From Enterococcus mundtii (GTDB lineage Bacteria > Bacillota > Bacilli > Lactobacillales > Enterococcaceae), in the NCBI RefSeq assembly GCF_013394305.1, contig NZ_AP019810.1:1260001-1324000 (forward strand): a stretch of DNA of 64,000 bases. The letters are read 5' to 3'. Below the pieces are notes generated by a model. It had not been told where the DNA came from. It saw only the letters and a program-made list of their open reading frames with translations, and did not search any database. This document shows, one piece after another, positions 52,322-62,410 of this stretch. Position 1 is the stretch's first letter. Each line of letters begins with the position of its first letter. A program made the position numbers and the translations under genes.

Positions 52322-55300
52322 TTACTGCGCATGGAAATTCAAACGCATACTGTAGATTGGATTCAAGGGATCATCCAAGCCTTCAAAATCAAAGTTTTCA
52401 CCAACTGTGCCAAATAATGAGAAGGAGAAAGAAGCACTATGCCCTTCGATCGTTCCTAATTCTCTGCGGTTATTGAGGTTTTTTCCTGATGAGATCAACA
52501 TGACTTGATTGTCATTCAAATTGTTTTTTACCCCAAGATCGATTTCTGTTAGTTTTTCCGTAGCGGATTGACTAACGACCGAACTCACTGACACTTGGAC
52601 CGCTCGTTCCGCATTGTTTTGGATCTGATATGTTGGTGAGACGATACCATTGCTTTCTTTACTTTCTGCAAAGGATACGTTCACAGGAATCGTCACATCA
52701 ATGTACTCGGACGTATCTTCTAGAATCGTGACTTGACTGTTCAGTGTCCGAACATTGCCCGCTTGGTCTGTTAAGGTGATCGTTACACCATGATCGCCTA
52801 CCGCTAAATCCGCAAATGCGACATTATTTTCATACGCAACTTCGACTTGAATATCTGGTGACAATGACCAGTTATCCGTTGGATCCCCATCTAGAAATTC
52901 ACGAGCATCTGGTACTGTTTGTCCTTTTGTGAACACCAATGGATCTTTTAATGTTCCGTCGGGTGCTGTGGTATCTAGTATCCGTGGCATGATATTTTTA
53001 AAGACATATTCATTCCCAGCTTCATCGGTTGCTGTGAGATCCATGTAATAGGTATTGTATTCAGTATTCGGCTCTAAACTATACAAGGGATACTGACTTT
53101 TCAATTGAATATTTTCTAACTCTGACCAATTGTCCGCTAAATCATTGATCAAGGAACGCAACTCTTCTTGAGTAAAATCTCGATAACGATCGGCCTCAAA
53201 AACGGTCCAAGTTCCTTTGACGCTTCCTGTCGGCGCTTGCGTATCGATCACTCGATAGTTCACAGGATATTCCGTCTGATTGCCTCGGATATCTTGTAAA
53301 CGGACTTTTGCATCATAGACGGTCATCGAAGGTGCAACATTGACGATACTCACAATTTCTCCTAAATCATTCCGCAAAGAAAGATCGATTTGATCTGAGG
53401 CCGTCGTATTATCCAATGGGTCTTCAGTAAAGAACTGTAATAGATCGTCTCTCGTCAATTCATCTTTTCTTCGTGCTTGGAAATCGACAGGTTGGGTTAC
53501 GACATTTCCTGTCGGTCCTTCGTTGTCTCCTGCTTTGAATTTGACTTCGTGAGGACTTGACTGATTCCCATGTCCATCCGTCAACCGGATGTAACCGATA
53601 TATTCCTTGAATTCTAAATCATCTAACTCAAACTCGTTGCCTTCACTATCCACTAATTCAATGACAATATTCTGTGGCAATGTCCAGTTATCACTAGGAT
53701 CTCCATTTAAGAACTGCAACAAGTCTGTTCGTGAAAAAGTATTAGCTGTATGACTCGAAAAGTCGATGACTTCATTTTTAAAATTGGCTGTTGGAGCGGT
53801 AGTATCCACTATCCGTGTCATGGTATTTTTAAAGACATATTCATTCCCAGCTTCATCGGTTGCAGTGATGTCCGTCGGATGATATGAATTCGTTGAATTA
53901 GGAGATAAATCAAACAAGTGTCGGTGATTTTCTAACTGAATATTTTCTAACTCTGACCAATTGTCCGCTAAATTATTGATCAAGGAACGCAACTCTTCTT
54001 GAGTAAAATCTCGATAACGATCGGCCTCAAAAACGGTCCAAGTTCCTTTGACGCTTCCTGTCGGCGCTTGCGTATCGATCACTCGATAGTTCACAGGATA
54101 TTCCGTCTGATTGCCTCGGATATCTTGTAAACGGACTTTTGCATCATAGACGGTCATCGAAGGTGCGACATTGACGACACTCACAATTTCTCCTAAATCA
54201 TTCCGCAAAGAAAGATCGATTTGATCTGAGGCCGTCGTATTATCCAATGGATCTTCAGTAAAGAACTGTAATAGATCGTCTCTCGTCAATTCATCTTTTC
54301 TTCGTGCTTGGAAATCGACAGGTTGGGTTACGACATTTCCTGTCGGTCCTTCGTTATCTAGTGTAAATTTGACTTCTTGTAAGTTTGATTGATTTCCTCG
54401 CTCATCTTCTAAACGAATATAACCTGTCTGGATAGCATCTGATGATTCTAAATTTTGTAAGTTTATCACTGTACCATTTTCGTCAACGAGTTGAATAATG
54501 ATATTTTCTGGTAAGGTCCAGTTATCATCAAGATCATCATTTAAAAACTGCATGAGATCTGTTCGCGAAGGAATCTCTGTTGTCACTTCAGAAAGATCGA
54601 TTGTCTCTGTTTGTACTGTTCCTGTTGGGGCTAATGTATCAACAATAGAGATTCTTGTTGGTGAAACATAGCCAGCATTTAACGATTCATCCGTAATGGT
54701 AAAGCCAGTTTGATAAGATGTACCTGGTCTTAACTCGGATAAGTTCCGTTCATAAGTCACCTTTATGTTTTCTGGATATGTCCAATTATCACTAAGTGTA
54801 TTTATTGCGGATCGGAGCTCTTCTTGAGTGAAATCGCGATGTCGATTCGCTTGAATGGACGTCCACGTCGTTTTTGCTGTTCCAGTAGGAGCTTCGGTAT
54901 CTACGACTGTTGCGTTTGTCCAAAATTGTGTAGGACCTGCGGTCGAATTGTTATTTTGAAGATACACTGGTATTCTATTACTGTAACCAGGATACCAGCC
55001 GCCTCCCAAACTAACCGTGGAATAACTCCAACTACCTGTACTCGGTAATGTATGGAACCAGCCTTGAATGACTGATTGAGGAAGACTCTGACTTCTCGTC
55101 GCCTGAACAGTCACATTTTCATAAACACCCACTGAAGCAACCGGATTGATAGTCAAGTGTCCAATTGTTTCCCCTGTATAATTGAGCTCCATCACTTTCC
55201 TTGGTGTAGCAATATTCGGAAACTGCGTTGCGACAACCGTTGAACCTAGCGCTACATTTCCACGAATATCTAATGATATCGCTGTATTCCCTGTTTGTGT

Positions 55301-56005
55301 TCGTGTAACTGTGAAATTGATGGTTGCAGTATAGTTAGTATTCTTTATCACTGTTGCAGAAACCTCAATAGCTGAATTACTTGATACTATATTATTCAAA
55401 TTATAAGTATTTTGGTGGGTCGAATGATTGCCGTAGTACATCTGTGTGTAAAATTCGTCCGGCATTCCTGCAGGACTGTCAGTCGCAATTGACGAAATCC
55501 ATCCATTACTGCCGTTGATTCTTTCAACTAAAGAGTGAGTCGGTACAGTAACTGCGAATGTTGTGGATGAACCTGCAGCTGTATTTAAATCGATTGTTCG
55601 ATTAATTGCATTTTGTAAGATATTTTCTAGATATGAACTTCTACCGTGATTAGTCAACTCTCTAACATTTTCTGTAGACAAATTCAATCGCCCCAAATAG
55701 CCAGATAAAAGACTTTCATCAAGTGGAGGCACTGCTTGTGGTTCCACTGTCTCTAGGGACTCCTCTGTCACTTCTGCTTGTGGTTCAGGTTCCTTCGGTA
55801 CTTCTGGTAGCTCTTCGTGAATCATTGATTCTTGTTCTTCGACCATTTCGGTTGTTGCTCCAGACAAGTCGCTTTCTGGTTGTTCTTGTGTAATCTCTGC
55901 ACTAGCTGTCGGTTCATTTTCTATAGCCATTACTACTGAAGGCATCAACACATGTTGAAACAACAGAAACGATGCAGCGATAATCCTTATTTTTTTTGCT
56001 TTCAA
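52322..56005 (-). CDS. Large secreted repeat protein (Ig-like repeats), function unknown
   Basis: Start chosen at TTG 56005, where GAGGAG lies 8 bases upstream and a signal peptide begins directly (MKAKKIRIIAASFLLFQ, ending near VVMA). The product is 1,227 residues. An acidic stretch rich in Glu, Pro and Thr follows, then an N-terminal domain of about 280 residues, then eight consecutive modules of 80-95 residues in the order A-B-C-A-B-C-A-D. They share a start like APTG, DNW in the middle and a DxxGN near the end, as in bacterial Ig-like domains. The 130-residue C-terminal domain (from YIDVTIPVNVSF) recalls the ends of other enterococcal surface proteins. I see no LPXTG, WxL, LysM or GW anchor. 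Confidence 0.8.
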   Translation of the reverse strand: MKAKKIRIIAASFLLFQHVLMPSVVMAIENEPTASAEITQEQPESDLSGATTEMVEEQESMIHEELPEVPKEPEPQAEVTEESLETVEPQAVPPLDESLLSGYLGRLNLSTENVRELTNHGRSSYLENILQNAINRTIDLNTAAGSSTTFAVTVPTHSLVERINGSNGWISSIATDSPAGMPDEFYTQMYYGNHSTHQNTYNLNNIVSSNSAIEVSATVIKNTNYTATINFTVTRTQTGNTAISLDIRGNVALGSTVVATQFPNIATPRKVMELNYTGETIGHLTINPVASVGVYENVTVQATRSQSLPQSVIQGWFHTLPSTGSWSYSTVSLGGGWYPGYSNRIPVYLQNNNSTAGPTQFWTNATVVDTEAPTGTAKTTWTSIQANRHRDFTQEELRSAINTLSDNWTYPENIKVTYERNLSELRPGTSYQTGFTITDESLNAGYVSPTRISIVDTLAPTGTVQTETIDLSEVTTEIPSRTDLMQFLNDDLDDNWTLPENIIIQLVDENGTVINLQNLESSDAIQTGYIRLEDERGNQSNLQEVKFTLDNEGPTGNVVTQPVDFQARRKDELTRDDLLQFFTEDPLDNTTASDQIDLSLRNDLGEIVSVVNVAPSMTVYDAKVRLQDIRGNQTEYPVNYRVIDTQAPTGSVKGTWTVFEADRYRDFTQEELRSLINNLADNWSELENIQLENHRHLFDLSPNSTNSYHPTDITATDEAGNEYVFKNTMTRIVDTTAPTANFKNEVIDFSSHTANTFSRTDLLQFLNGDPSDNWTLPQNIVIELVDSEGNEFELDDLEFKEYIGYIRLTDGHGNQSSPHEVKFKAGDNEGPTGNVVTQPVDFQARRKDELTRDDLLQFFTEDPLDNTTASDQIDLSLRNDLGEIVSIVNVAPSMTVYDAKVRLQDIRGNQTEYPVNYRVIDTQAPTGSVKGTWTVFEADRYRDFTQEELRSLINDLADNWSELENIQLKSQYPLYSLEPNTEYNTYYMDLTATDEAGNEYVFKNIMPRILDTTAPDGTLKDPLVFTKGQTVPDAREFLDGDPTDNWSLSPDIQVEVAYENNVAFADLAVGDHGVTITLTDQAGNVRTLNSQVTILEDTSEYIDVTIPVNVSFAESKESNGIVSPTYQIQNNAERAVQVSVSSVVSQSATEKLTEIDLGVKNNLNDNQVMLISSGKNLNNRRELGTIEGHSASFSFSLFGTVGENFDFEGLDDPLNPIYSMRLNFHAQ
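53107..53525. repeat. internal near-identical repeat, copy 1
   Basis: About 420 bases match 53938-54356 almost exactly (offset 831 bases, 277 codons), covering modules C and the start of A. The high nucleotide identity points to recent duplication or gene conversion within the gene. Confidence 0.88.
53938..54356. repeat. internal near-identical repeat, copy 2
   Basis: The second copy of the 53107-53525 segment, with few substitutions and no frame change. A shorter flanking match (near 53001 and 53832) extends the 831-base periodicity. Confidence 0.88.
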
Positions 56006-56493
56006 AGTTTCTCTCCTCTCTCTTATTTTTTGACAATACATTTCATCATCGATCTTTTTGGATAAAAAGAACATTATAAATAATCGTCTAAAACAAACTG
56101 CTTGATTATAAATTCTCTGCAAAGTACAGCTGTAGAAAAAGATATGTAGTTAGCTAAGGCCCCCTTCACAAAAAATATTGCTAGCAAAAGCAAGATCATT
56201 TATATGAAATCAATCATCCACTCCTCTCTACAAAGTAAAAAAATATACACATCCTATAGACATTATCTATAATTTTAAAATACTAATAAAATCTTTTTTT
56301 ACCGTTAGCAAGGTAAAAAAACATCCTACACATGAACTTCAGTTGATAACTATTTTTTTGACTTTACCTTTTCTTATTCTACACTAGATAGTTACTATTC
56401 CTTGAACAAAAAGGGATAACTATTACATAGAGTAAAAATATGAAATCATCACTGATAATAAAATTTCCCTCCGATGGAAATTTATAAAAAAAA
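56006..56493. other. A/T-rich control region before the surface-protein gene
   Basis: It holds a perfect stem tttttttacc/ggtaaaaaaa at 56294-56321 with an 8-base loop, and repeated gataactatt-like sequences (about 56345 and 56415, with an inverted atagttac near 56387). These may be regulator sites. No clear -35/-10 pair and no gene were found. Confidence 0.4.
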
Positions 56494-56535
56494 CCACATT
56501 CTCATGAAATCCAAATGATTTCCATGAGAATGTGG
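56494..56535 (-). terminator. leuS terminator
   Basis: A 13-bp perfect stem (ccacattctcatg at 56494-56506 and catgagaatgtgg at 56523-56535) with extra pairing in the loop, followed on the minus strand by a T-run. Confidence 0.93.
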
Positions 56536-56572
56536 CATCTCGTTTTTATTTTTTTCTATTGGTATTTAATTG

Positions 56573-58987
56573 TTAATTTGCGACGATGTTGACTAATTTA
56601 TTGGGAACCACGATCACTTTTCTGATTGTTTTTCCTTCTAGTTGTTCGTTGATACTCTCATCGTCCATCGCTGTTTTTTCTAGTTCTTCTTTTGATAAGT
56701 CACGTGCGACACTGGCTTTTGCACGAACTTTTCCATTGATTTGGAAGACGACTTCTACTTCATCTTCAATCAAAGCAGTTTCATCATAAGTCGGCCATGG
56801 TGCATAAGAAAGATCTTGTTCATTGCCTAGGATCGCCCATAGCTCTTCACCGATATGTGGCGCGATCGGCGCAAGTAATTGTACGAATCCTTCAATATAT
56901 TCATAAGGTAAGGCATCGACTTTATATGCTTCATTGACAAAGACCATCAATTGAGAAATCGCTGTATTGAAATGTAGATTTTCGTAATCTTCTGTGACTT
57001 TTTTAACTGTTTGATGATATACTTTGTCCAGTTTACCGTCATTCAGTGTCGTGATGCGATCACGCATTTTATTATTTTCATCCACGATCAAACGCCAAAC
57101 ACGATCTAAGAATTTACGGCTACCCTCTAAGCCATTTTCACTCCAAGCAATCGATGCGTCTAATGGTCCCATGAACATTTCATAAAGACGTAACGTATCC
57201 GCACCATATGCTTCCACGACATCGTCAGGATTGACGACATTACCACGAGATTTAGACATTTTTTCGTTGTTTTCTCCAAGGATCATTCCTTGATTGAACA
57301 ATTTTTCAAAAGGCTCTTTTGTTGGTACCACGCCAATATCGTAAAGGAATTTATGCCAGAAGCGAGCATACAATAGGTGAAGTACCGCATGTTCTGCCCC
57401 ACCGATATAAATATCTACTGGTAACCATCGTTCTAGTTTTTCATAGTTAGCTAATTCTTTTTTATTATGTGGATCGATATAGCGTAGGTAATACCATGAG
57501 CTTCCTGCCCATTGTGGCATCGTATTCGTTTCACGACGGCCTTTTTTACCTGTTTCAGGATCAACGACATTGACCCACTCGTCAATGTTTGCTAATGGTG
57601 ACTCCCCTGTGCCACTTGGTTGGATATTGCTTGTTTTTGGTAAACGTAGTGGTAATTCTTCTTCTGCTACTGTTGTCACTGTGCCGTCTTCCCAATGGAT
57701 GATCGGGATTGGTTCTCCCCAATAACGTTGACGAGAAAATAACCAATCACGCAAGCGATAGCTGACTTCTTTTTTCCCAACGCCATGTTCTGCCAACCAT
57801 TGATTCATCGCCTCGATGGCTTCTTCTTTGTTCAATCCGTTCAAGAAATCAGAATTGATATGCACACCATCTTCTGTGTAGGCAGCTGTTGAAGTATCGC
57901 CACCTTCGATGACTGGTAAGATTTCTAGATCAAACGTTTGTGCAAACTCGTAATCACGTTCATCATGTGCCGGTACTGCCATGATCGCACCTGTTCCATA
58001 AGAAGCTAACACATAATCAGCGATCCAGATAGGGATTTCCTTGCCATTTACTGGGTTGATCGCATACGCCCCTGTAAATACGCCGGTTTTTTCTTTAGCA
58101 AGATCTGTTCGTTTCAGATCTGATTTTTTCGCTGTTTCTGCGATATACGCTTCGACTGCTTCTTTTTGTTCTGGAGTTGTGATCTCACGAACTAAGTCTA
58201 GCTCTGGTGCTAGCACAGAGTAGGTTGCTCCAAATAACGTATCTGGACGTGTAGTAAAGACCGTATATTCTTTATCTGTGCCCGCCACTTTAAACGTGAC
58301 ATTTGCTCCGACTGAACGTCCGATCCAATTACGTTGCATTTCTTTGATGCTTTCGGGCCAATCCACAAGCTCGAGGTCATCGATCAAACGATCTGCATAT
58401 GCGGTGATTTTCAGCATCCATTGACGCATTGGTTTGCGGATGACATCATAGCCACCACGTTCACTTTTGCCGTCGATCACTTCTTCGTTTGAGATTACTG
58501 TACCTAGTTCAGGTACCCAGTTCACTGCTACTTCTGCTTCATAGGCTAACCCTTTTTCATATAATTTAGTAAAGATCCATTGTGTCCATTTGTAGTACTC
58601 AGGGTCTGTTGTGTTGACTTCACGATTCCAATCGTAACTAAAACCAAGTGAATTGATTTGGCGACGGAAGGTTTCAATATTTTTTTGCGTAAATTCTGCA
58701 GGGTCATTCCCTGTATCCAATGCGTATTGTTCTGCTGGTAGTCCAAATGCATCCCACCCCATTGGATGTAACACGTTGAAACCTTGACTACGTTTGAAAC
58801 GTGCTAAGATATCTGTTGCAGTATAGCCTTCTGGATGCCCAACATGTAGACCTTGTCCTGATGGATATGGAAACATATCCAACGCATAGAATTTTGGTTT
58901 GCCTGGTTCATCATGCGTATTGAAGGTGTTATTTTTTGCCCAATATTTTTGCCATTTTTTTTCAATTTCTTTGTGATTATAGCTCAT
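56573..58987 (-). CDS. leuS: Leucyl-tRNA synthetase
   Basis: The 804-residue class I synthetase charges tRNA-Leu. The HIGH-type motif is HVGH at 48-51 in [16 protein letters not shown], and KMSKSRGN lies in the second half. The CP1 editing domain contains [12 protein letters not shown] and the HDERDYEFA block. The length is normal for bacteria. It is controlled by the leucine T-box directly upstream and ends before a strong terminator. Confidence 0.97.
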   Translation of the reverse strand: MSYNHKEIEKKWQKYWAKNNTFNTHDEPGKPKFYALDMFPYPSGQGLHVGHPEGYTATDILARFKRSQGFNVLHPMGWDAFGLPAEQYALDTGNDPAEFTQKNIETFRRQINSLGFSYDWNREVNTTDPEYYKWTQWIFTKLYEKGLAYEAEVAVNWVPELGTVISNEEVIDGKSERGGYDVIRKPMRQWMLKITAYADRLIDDLELVDWPESIKEMQRNWIGRSVGANVTFKVAGTDKEYTVFTTRPDTLFGATYSVLAPELDLVREITTPEQKEAVEAYIAETAKKSDLKRTDLAKEKTGVFTGAYAINPVNGKEIPIWIADYVLASYGTGAIMAVPAHDERDYEFAQTFDLEILPVIEGGDTSTAAYTEDGVHINSDFLNGLNKEEAIEAMNQWLAEHGVGKKEVSYRLRDWLFSRQRYWGEPIPIIHWEDGTVTTVAEEELPLRLPKTSNIQPSGTGESPLANIDEWVNVVDPETGKKGRRETNTMPQWAGSSWYYLRYIDPHNKKELANYEKLERWLPVDIYIGGAEHAVLHLLYARFWHKFLYDIGVVPTKEPFEKLFNQGMILGENNEKMSKSRGNVVNPDDVVEAYGADTLRLYEMFMGPLDASIAWSENGLEGSRKFLDRVWRLIVDENNKMRDRITTLNDGKLDKVYHQTVKKVTEDYENLHFNTAISQLMVFVNEAYKVDALPYEYIEGFVQLLAPIAPHIGEELWAILGNEQDLSYAPWPTYDETALIEDEVEVVFQINGKVRAKASVARDLSKEELEKTAMDDESINEQLEGKTIRKVIVVPNKLVNIVAN

Positions 58988-59045
58988 CTTGAACCCCCTA
59001 TTTTGATGTAATGATCTGTTTTTCTTTTAGCATCTGGCCTTGAAA

Positions 59046-59300
59046 AACAAAAAAATCCTATAAAAAGATTGCTCTTTTTATAGGACGTAATCTACGTGGT
59101 ACCACCTAATTTTGCCTTACTAAACAAGGCCTTGAACGTTGTAACGGTCGTCACCGCCTCTGCTTACTGGGAGAACTGTTCAGCAGGTGCAACTCAAAGG
59201 CGAGTTCAAAAGCGTCCGTACACATTTTCACCAACCATGTGCTCTCTAAAACTTTCGACTTTTTACTACTTCCTTTTCAAACGTTGATCAACTAAATTTT
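59046..59300 (-). promoter_or_regulatory. T-box riboswitch of leuS (leucine, CTC specifier)
   Basis: The minus strand carries the T-box sequence AGGTGGTACCACG (59095-59107), followed by a terminator hairpin (tcctataaaaag at 59056-59067 with ctttttatagga at 59074-59085) and a run of seven T. Upstream are stem I features, including GAACTC, where CTC at 59202-59204 is the likely leucine specifier. Uncharged tRNA-Leu would stabilise the antiterminator and switch leuS on. Confidence 0.92.
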
Positions 59301-59310
59301 TAGTAGCTTC

Positions 59311-59339
59311 ATAGTAACAAATATTATTGAATCAATCAA
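59311..59339 (-). promoter_or_regulatory. leuS promoter
   Basis: The minus strand reads TTGATT (59334-59339), 17 bases, and TACTAT (59311-59316). It begins only 21 bases after the autolysin stop, so there is no room for a separate terminator between the two genes. Confidence 0.65.
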
Positions 59340-59360
59340 CTATTATTTCAGTCAGATCGA

Positions 59361-61388
59361 TTATTTTGCAACGATCAAACTTTGTCCTGGGTAGATAAAG
59401 TTATTTTTGATGTTGTTCCACTCGATCAATTGCGCCATTGAGATGCCATGGCTATCAGCTACACCCCAAACGGATTCACCTGCTTTGACCGTGTAACGTT
59501 TGCCATCATTAGACGTAGGTGCTGCTGTTGTATTTCCTTTTTTCACGACCACTTTTTGGCCTGGATAAATGAAATTATTTTTGATATTGTTCCATTCAAT
59601 CAGTTGATCCATCGTGATGCCGTGTTTATCAGCTACACCCCAAACAGATTCACCTGCTTTGACCGTATAGATCGTATCACCAGACGTTGATGTGTTCGTT
59701 GCTGCTGACGTATTCGGTGTGCTTGGCGCAGCTGCCGGCGTTGTTGTCGGTGTAGATGTTGGTGCTGCTGTACTACCACCTTTTACGATCAGTTTTTGAC
59801 CTGGATAGATGAAGTTATTTTTGATATTGTTCCATTCGATCAATTGGTTCATCGAGATCCCATTTTTATTTGCGACGCTCCACACCGATTCACCTGCTTT
59901 GACCGTGTAGGTGCCTGATCCTTGGCTTGCTGTGTTTGAAGTCGTTGGCTTATTCGTCGTTGTTGAAGGTGCTGGACTCGTTGATACAGTGCTTGATGCG
60001 CCACCATTTGAAACAACCAACTGTTGTCCTGGGTAAATAAAGTTGTTCTTGATGTTGTTCCATTGGATCAACTGGGCCATTGAGATACCGTGGGCATGAG
60101 AGACACCCCAGACAGAATCACCTGCTTTGACCGTATATTTTGCACCAGAAACTGAAGCACCTGTACTTGGTGTTGATGGTGTTGATGGTGTTGTGCTTGG
60201 TGTCGATGGTGTATTTACAGAAGCAGACCCACCATTAGAAACGATCAAGCTTTGTCCTGGATAAACAAAATTATTCTTGATATTATTCCATTGAATCAAT
60301 TGTGCCATTGAGATGCCGTGAGCATTCGAGATACCCCAAACAGAGTCACCTGCTTTGACTGTATAACGCGTACCGGACGAATTGTTTGTTGTTGTTCCAG
60401 CAGAACTGCTACCTGCAGAAGCTGTATTGTTTCCTGAATTTGTTGTTGAAGATCCGCCAGCTGTACCACCTTTGATCGTCAATTTTTGTCCTGGATAAAC
60501 AAAATTATTTTTAATATTATTCCATTCAATCAATTGTGCCATTGAGATGCCATGAGCATTTGAGATGCCCCAAACAGAATCACCAGATTTTACTGTGTAC
60601 GTCGTTGAACCAGTAGTCGTACTTCCACCAGTATTTCCTGTATTCGTGCTTCCTGTATTTGTACTTCCTGTGTTACCTGTATTAATCGTATTGCCGCCGC
60701 CAGTCGTCGCACCACCGCCTGCATTTCCAGTTGCTGGTGTGTCATATTTAGTCAAGCCATACGTCATGATAAGATTGTTTAATTTTGTTGCATAACTTGG
60801 GTCCGTCGCATAGCGTCCTGTCAAATGGGCAGTAGCATCCATATAAGAACGAGTATTACTCTTCCAAGCACCTGCATAGTAGTAGCCATTACCAAATGAA
60901 GTATTTCTAAGTACATAGGCATTGTCACTAAAAGACTCTGCGAAAGAAGGATATTGACGGAAAGGTTCTTTTTTCGTCACCCATTGGTTGTTCAAGAATT
61001 CAAGCGTGTCCATATAAACAGTTTGTCCTTGGTAGCTTCCTTTGATCCCAAATAAGTTATGATACGGTGCACGTGATAATGTACTGCCACCCCAACCACT
61101 TTCGACGACTGCTTGAGCGATCATTACTGAAGCATACAAATCATTCGCGTTTGCGATTGGTTGTGCAAATGTTGCAATTTCTGTGATAAATGCAGCGGTA
61201 TTGATCCGAGAGTTCATTTGGATCGGTGTTTCATCCGCATTGACAGCGACTGATTGTAATACTGGTGCTACAGCTGAACAGCCCACCATTGCGGTTCCGA
61301 CGATTGCCGCACTTCGCTTTGCTTTACGGTAACGCTTTGCTTGTTCCAGACGTCTGCGCTCTTTTCGTCCTACTAATTCCTTTTGCAT
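59361..61388 (-). CDS. Peptidoglycan hydrolase: GH73 glucosaminidase with six LysM (muramidase-2-like)
   Basis: The 675-residue secreted autolysin has a basic N-terminus and a signal segment (about 26-50), a GH73 domain (about 60-215) with catalytic E96 in [11 protein letters not shown], then a Ser/Thr/Gly-rich linker and six LysM modules, each with YTVKAG(D/E)SVW and IKNNF(V/I)YPGQ, that bind the wall. This is the layout of E. hirae muramidase-2. It probably splits daughter cells by cutting glycan strands. A WalR-type site lies upstream (61488-61504). Confidence 0.94.
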   Translation of the reverse strand: MQKELVGRKERRRLEQAKRYRKAKRSAAIVGTAMVGCSAVAPVLQSVAVNADETPIQMNSRINTAAFITEIATFAQPIANANDLYASVMIAQAVVESGWGGSTLSRAPYHNLFGIKGSYQGQTVYMDTLEFLNNQWVTKKEPFRQYPSFAESFSDNAYVLRNTSFGNGYYYAGAWKSNTRSYMDATAHLTGRYATDPSYATKLNNLIMTYGLTKYDTPATGNAGGGATTGGGNTINTGNTGSTNTGSTNTGNTGGSTTTGSTTYTVKSGDSVWGISNAHGISMAQLIEWNNIKNNFVYPGQKLTIKGGTAGGSSTTNSGNNTASAGSSSAGTTTNNSSGTRYTVKAGDSVWGISNAHGISMAQLIQWNNIKNNFVYPGQSLIVSNGGSASVNTPSTPSTTPSTPSTPSTGASVSGAKYTVKAGDSVWGVSHAHGISMAQLIQWNNIKNNFIYPGQQLVVSNGGASSTVSTSPAPSTTTNKPTTSNTASQGSGTYTVKAGESVWSVANKNGISMNQLIEWNNIKNNFIYPGQKLIVKGGSTAAPTSTPTTTPAAAPSTPNTSAATNTSTSGDTIYTVKAGESVWGVADKHGITMDQLIEWNNIKNNFIYPGQKVVVKKGNTTAAPTSNDGKRYTVKAGESVWGVADSHGISMAQLIEWNNIKNNFIYPGQSLIVAK

Positions 61389-61433
61389 ATACTATCCCCC
61401 ATATTTAATTACTTTTATCTAGCCTTATCAATA

Positions 61434-61439
61434 ATTATA
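61434..61439 (-). promoter_or_regulatory. -10 element of the autolysin gene
   Basis: TATAAT on the minus strand, 46 bases before the ATG. The -35 is weak (TTTTAA at 17 bases), which fits need for an activator. Confidence 0.55.
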
Positions 61440-61487
61440 ACTTCTCTTAATATTTATTAAAAGTTATTTAAGACTATTACGTTGTTT

Positions 61488-61504
61488 TGTAATCTTTATG
61501 TAAT
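61488..61504 (+). promoter_or_regulatory. WalR-type box upstream of the autolysin gene
   Basis: TGTAAT (61488-61493), five bases, TGTAAT (61499-61504) matches the WalR consensus TGTWAH-N5-TGTWAH exactly, and a CGTAAT follows at 61509-61514. It is about 50-65 bases upstream of the -10, a usual activator position. WalKR controls autolysins in Firmicutes; its use here is inferred. Confidence 0.7.
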
Positions 61505-61720
61505 CTTTCGTAATTTTTTGATTTGACGCTTTTGTTAACCCTTTAATCAAACGATTCCGAGTTATTAAATTATATATGACCACCTATTTTTTAAATTAAA
61601 TATGTCGGTTATATTACTTGAGGGTTGCTATTACATTACAACTTGCATAACAATATATTTTTATTCATTGATCCAAGTGAACAGGAATAGAAAACTCTTG
61701 TTTTTCGTTTTTATAATAAA

Positions 61721-61729
61721 TGCTATAAT
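61721..61729 (+). promoter_or_regulatory. extended -10 promoter of the PAP2-ytqA-ytqB operon
   Basis: TG-C-TATAAT with TATAAT at 61724-61729, followed by AAGGAGGAG and the ATG at 61754. The rest of the 365-base gap from 61389 holds the autolysin control elements and A/T-rich sequence. Confidence 0.6.
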
Positions 61730-61753
61730 GATTGAGCATGAAGGAGGAGTTAA

Positions 61754-62410
61754 ATGAAAAATAAAAGAATCTTCCAAATCTCAGCCGCAAGTTGCTTCTT
61801 GCTTTTTCTAGCGTTGAGTCTACTTGTCTTATTTCGTGTGGATCTATTGTCTAGTTTTGACCAAACGCTGACCCATTGGATTCGTATTCCTTATCCTGAT
61901 TGGAATCCATTTCAGCGGTTGATCACGACATTGGGAAATGCAATAACTGTCATTTTAGTATTTGGATTAGTTGCTCTTTGGTTATGGTTCAAGAAAAAAA
62001 GAAAAGAACTTTATTGGTTTACCCTCAATTTTGTGCTAATTGCTGGGATCTTAAATCCACTGATCAAGCTTTTAGTGATGCGTGACCGTCCAAGTCTTCA
62101 ACATTTAGTTGTCGAAACGACGTATAGTTTTCCCAGCGGACATGCCGCAACGAGTATGATCTTGTATGGCACACTGATTTTTTTGATGCCATCCTTGATC
62201 AAGACGAGAGAATGGGCATGGATGATCCAAGTATTGTTAGGTTTACTGATTCTGAGTATTGGTGCTAGTCGTGTCTATCTGGGTGTCCATTATCCTAGTG
62301 ATATCCTCGGTGGTTATAGCTTGAGCCTGTTTTGGTTATGCTTGACTTATCCTTGGTATATCCAACAACGCTTGCCATTTACACAATCAAATAGGAAGAG
62401 GGGATTTTAA
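61754..62410 (+). CDS. PAP2-family membrane phosphatase
   Basis: The 218-residue protein has five to six membrane spans and the three PAP2 motifs: KLLVMRDRP (about 104-112), PSGH (about 127-130) and SRVYLGVHYPSD (about 173-184). It probably dephosphorylates undecaprenyl pyrophosphate or phosphatidylglycerol phosphate; the family does both and the sequence does not decide. Ribosome site AAGGAGGAG. The stop overlaps the ytqA ATG (TAATG). Confidence 0.9.
   Translation: MKNKRIFQISAASCFLLFLALSLLVLFRVDLLSSFDQTLTHWIRIPYPDWNPFQRLITTLGNAITVILVFGLVALWLWFKKKRKELYWFTLNFVLIAGILNPLIKLLVMRDRPSLQHLVVETTYSFPSGHAATSMILYGTLIFLMPSLIKTREWAWMIQVLLGLLILSIGASRVYLGVHYPSDILGGYSLSLFWLCLTYPWYIQQRLPFTQSNRKRGF

Noticed and set aside
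59448..60795. Regular repeat pattern suggesting a CRISPR or satellite array
   Set aside because: The repeats are the six LysM modules of the autolysin gene, in frame, with Ser/Thr/Gly-rich linkers.
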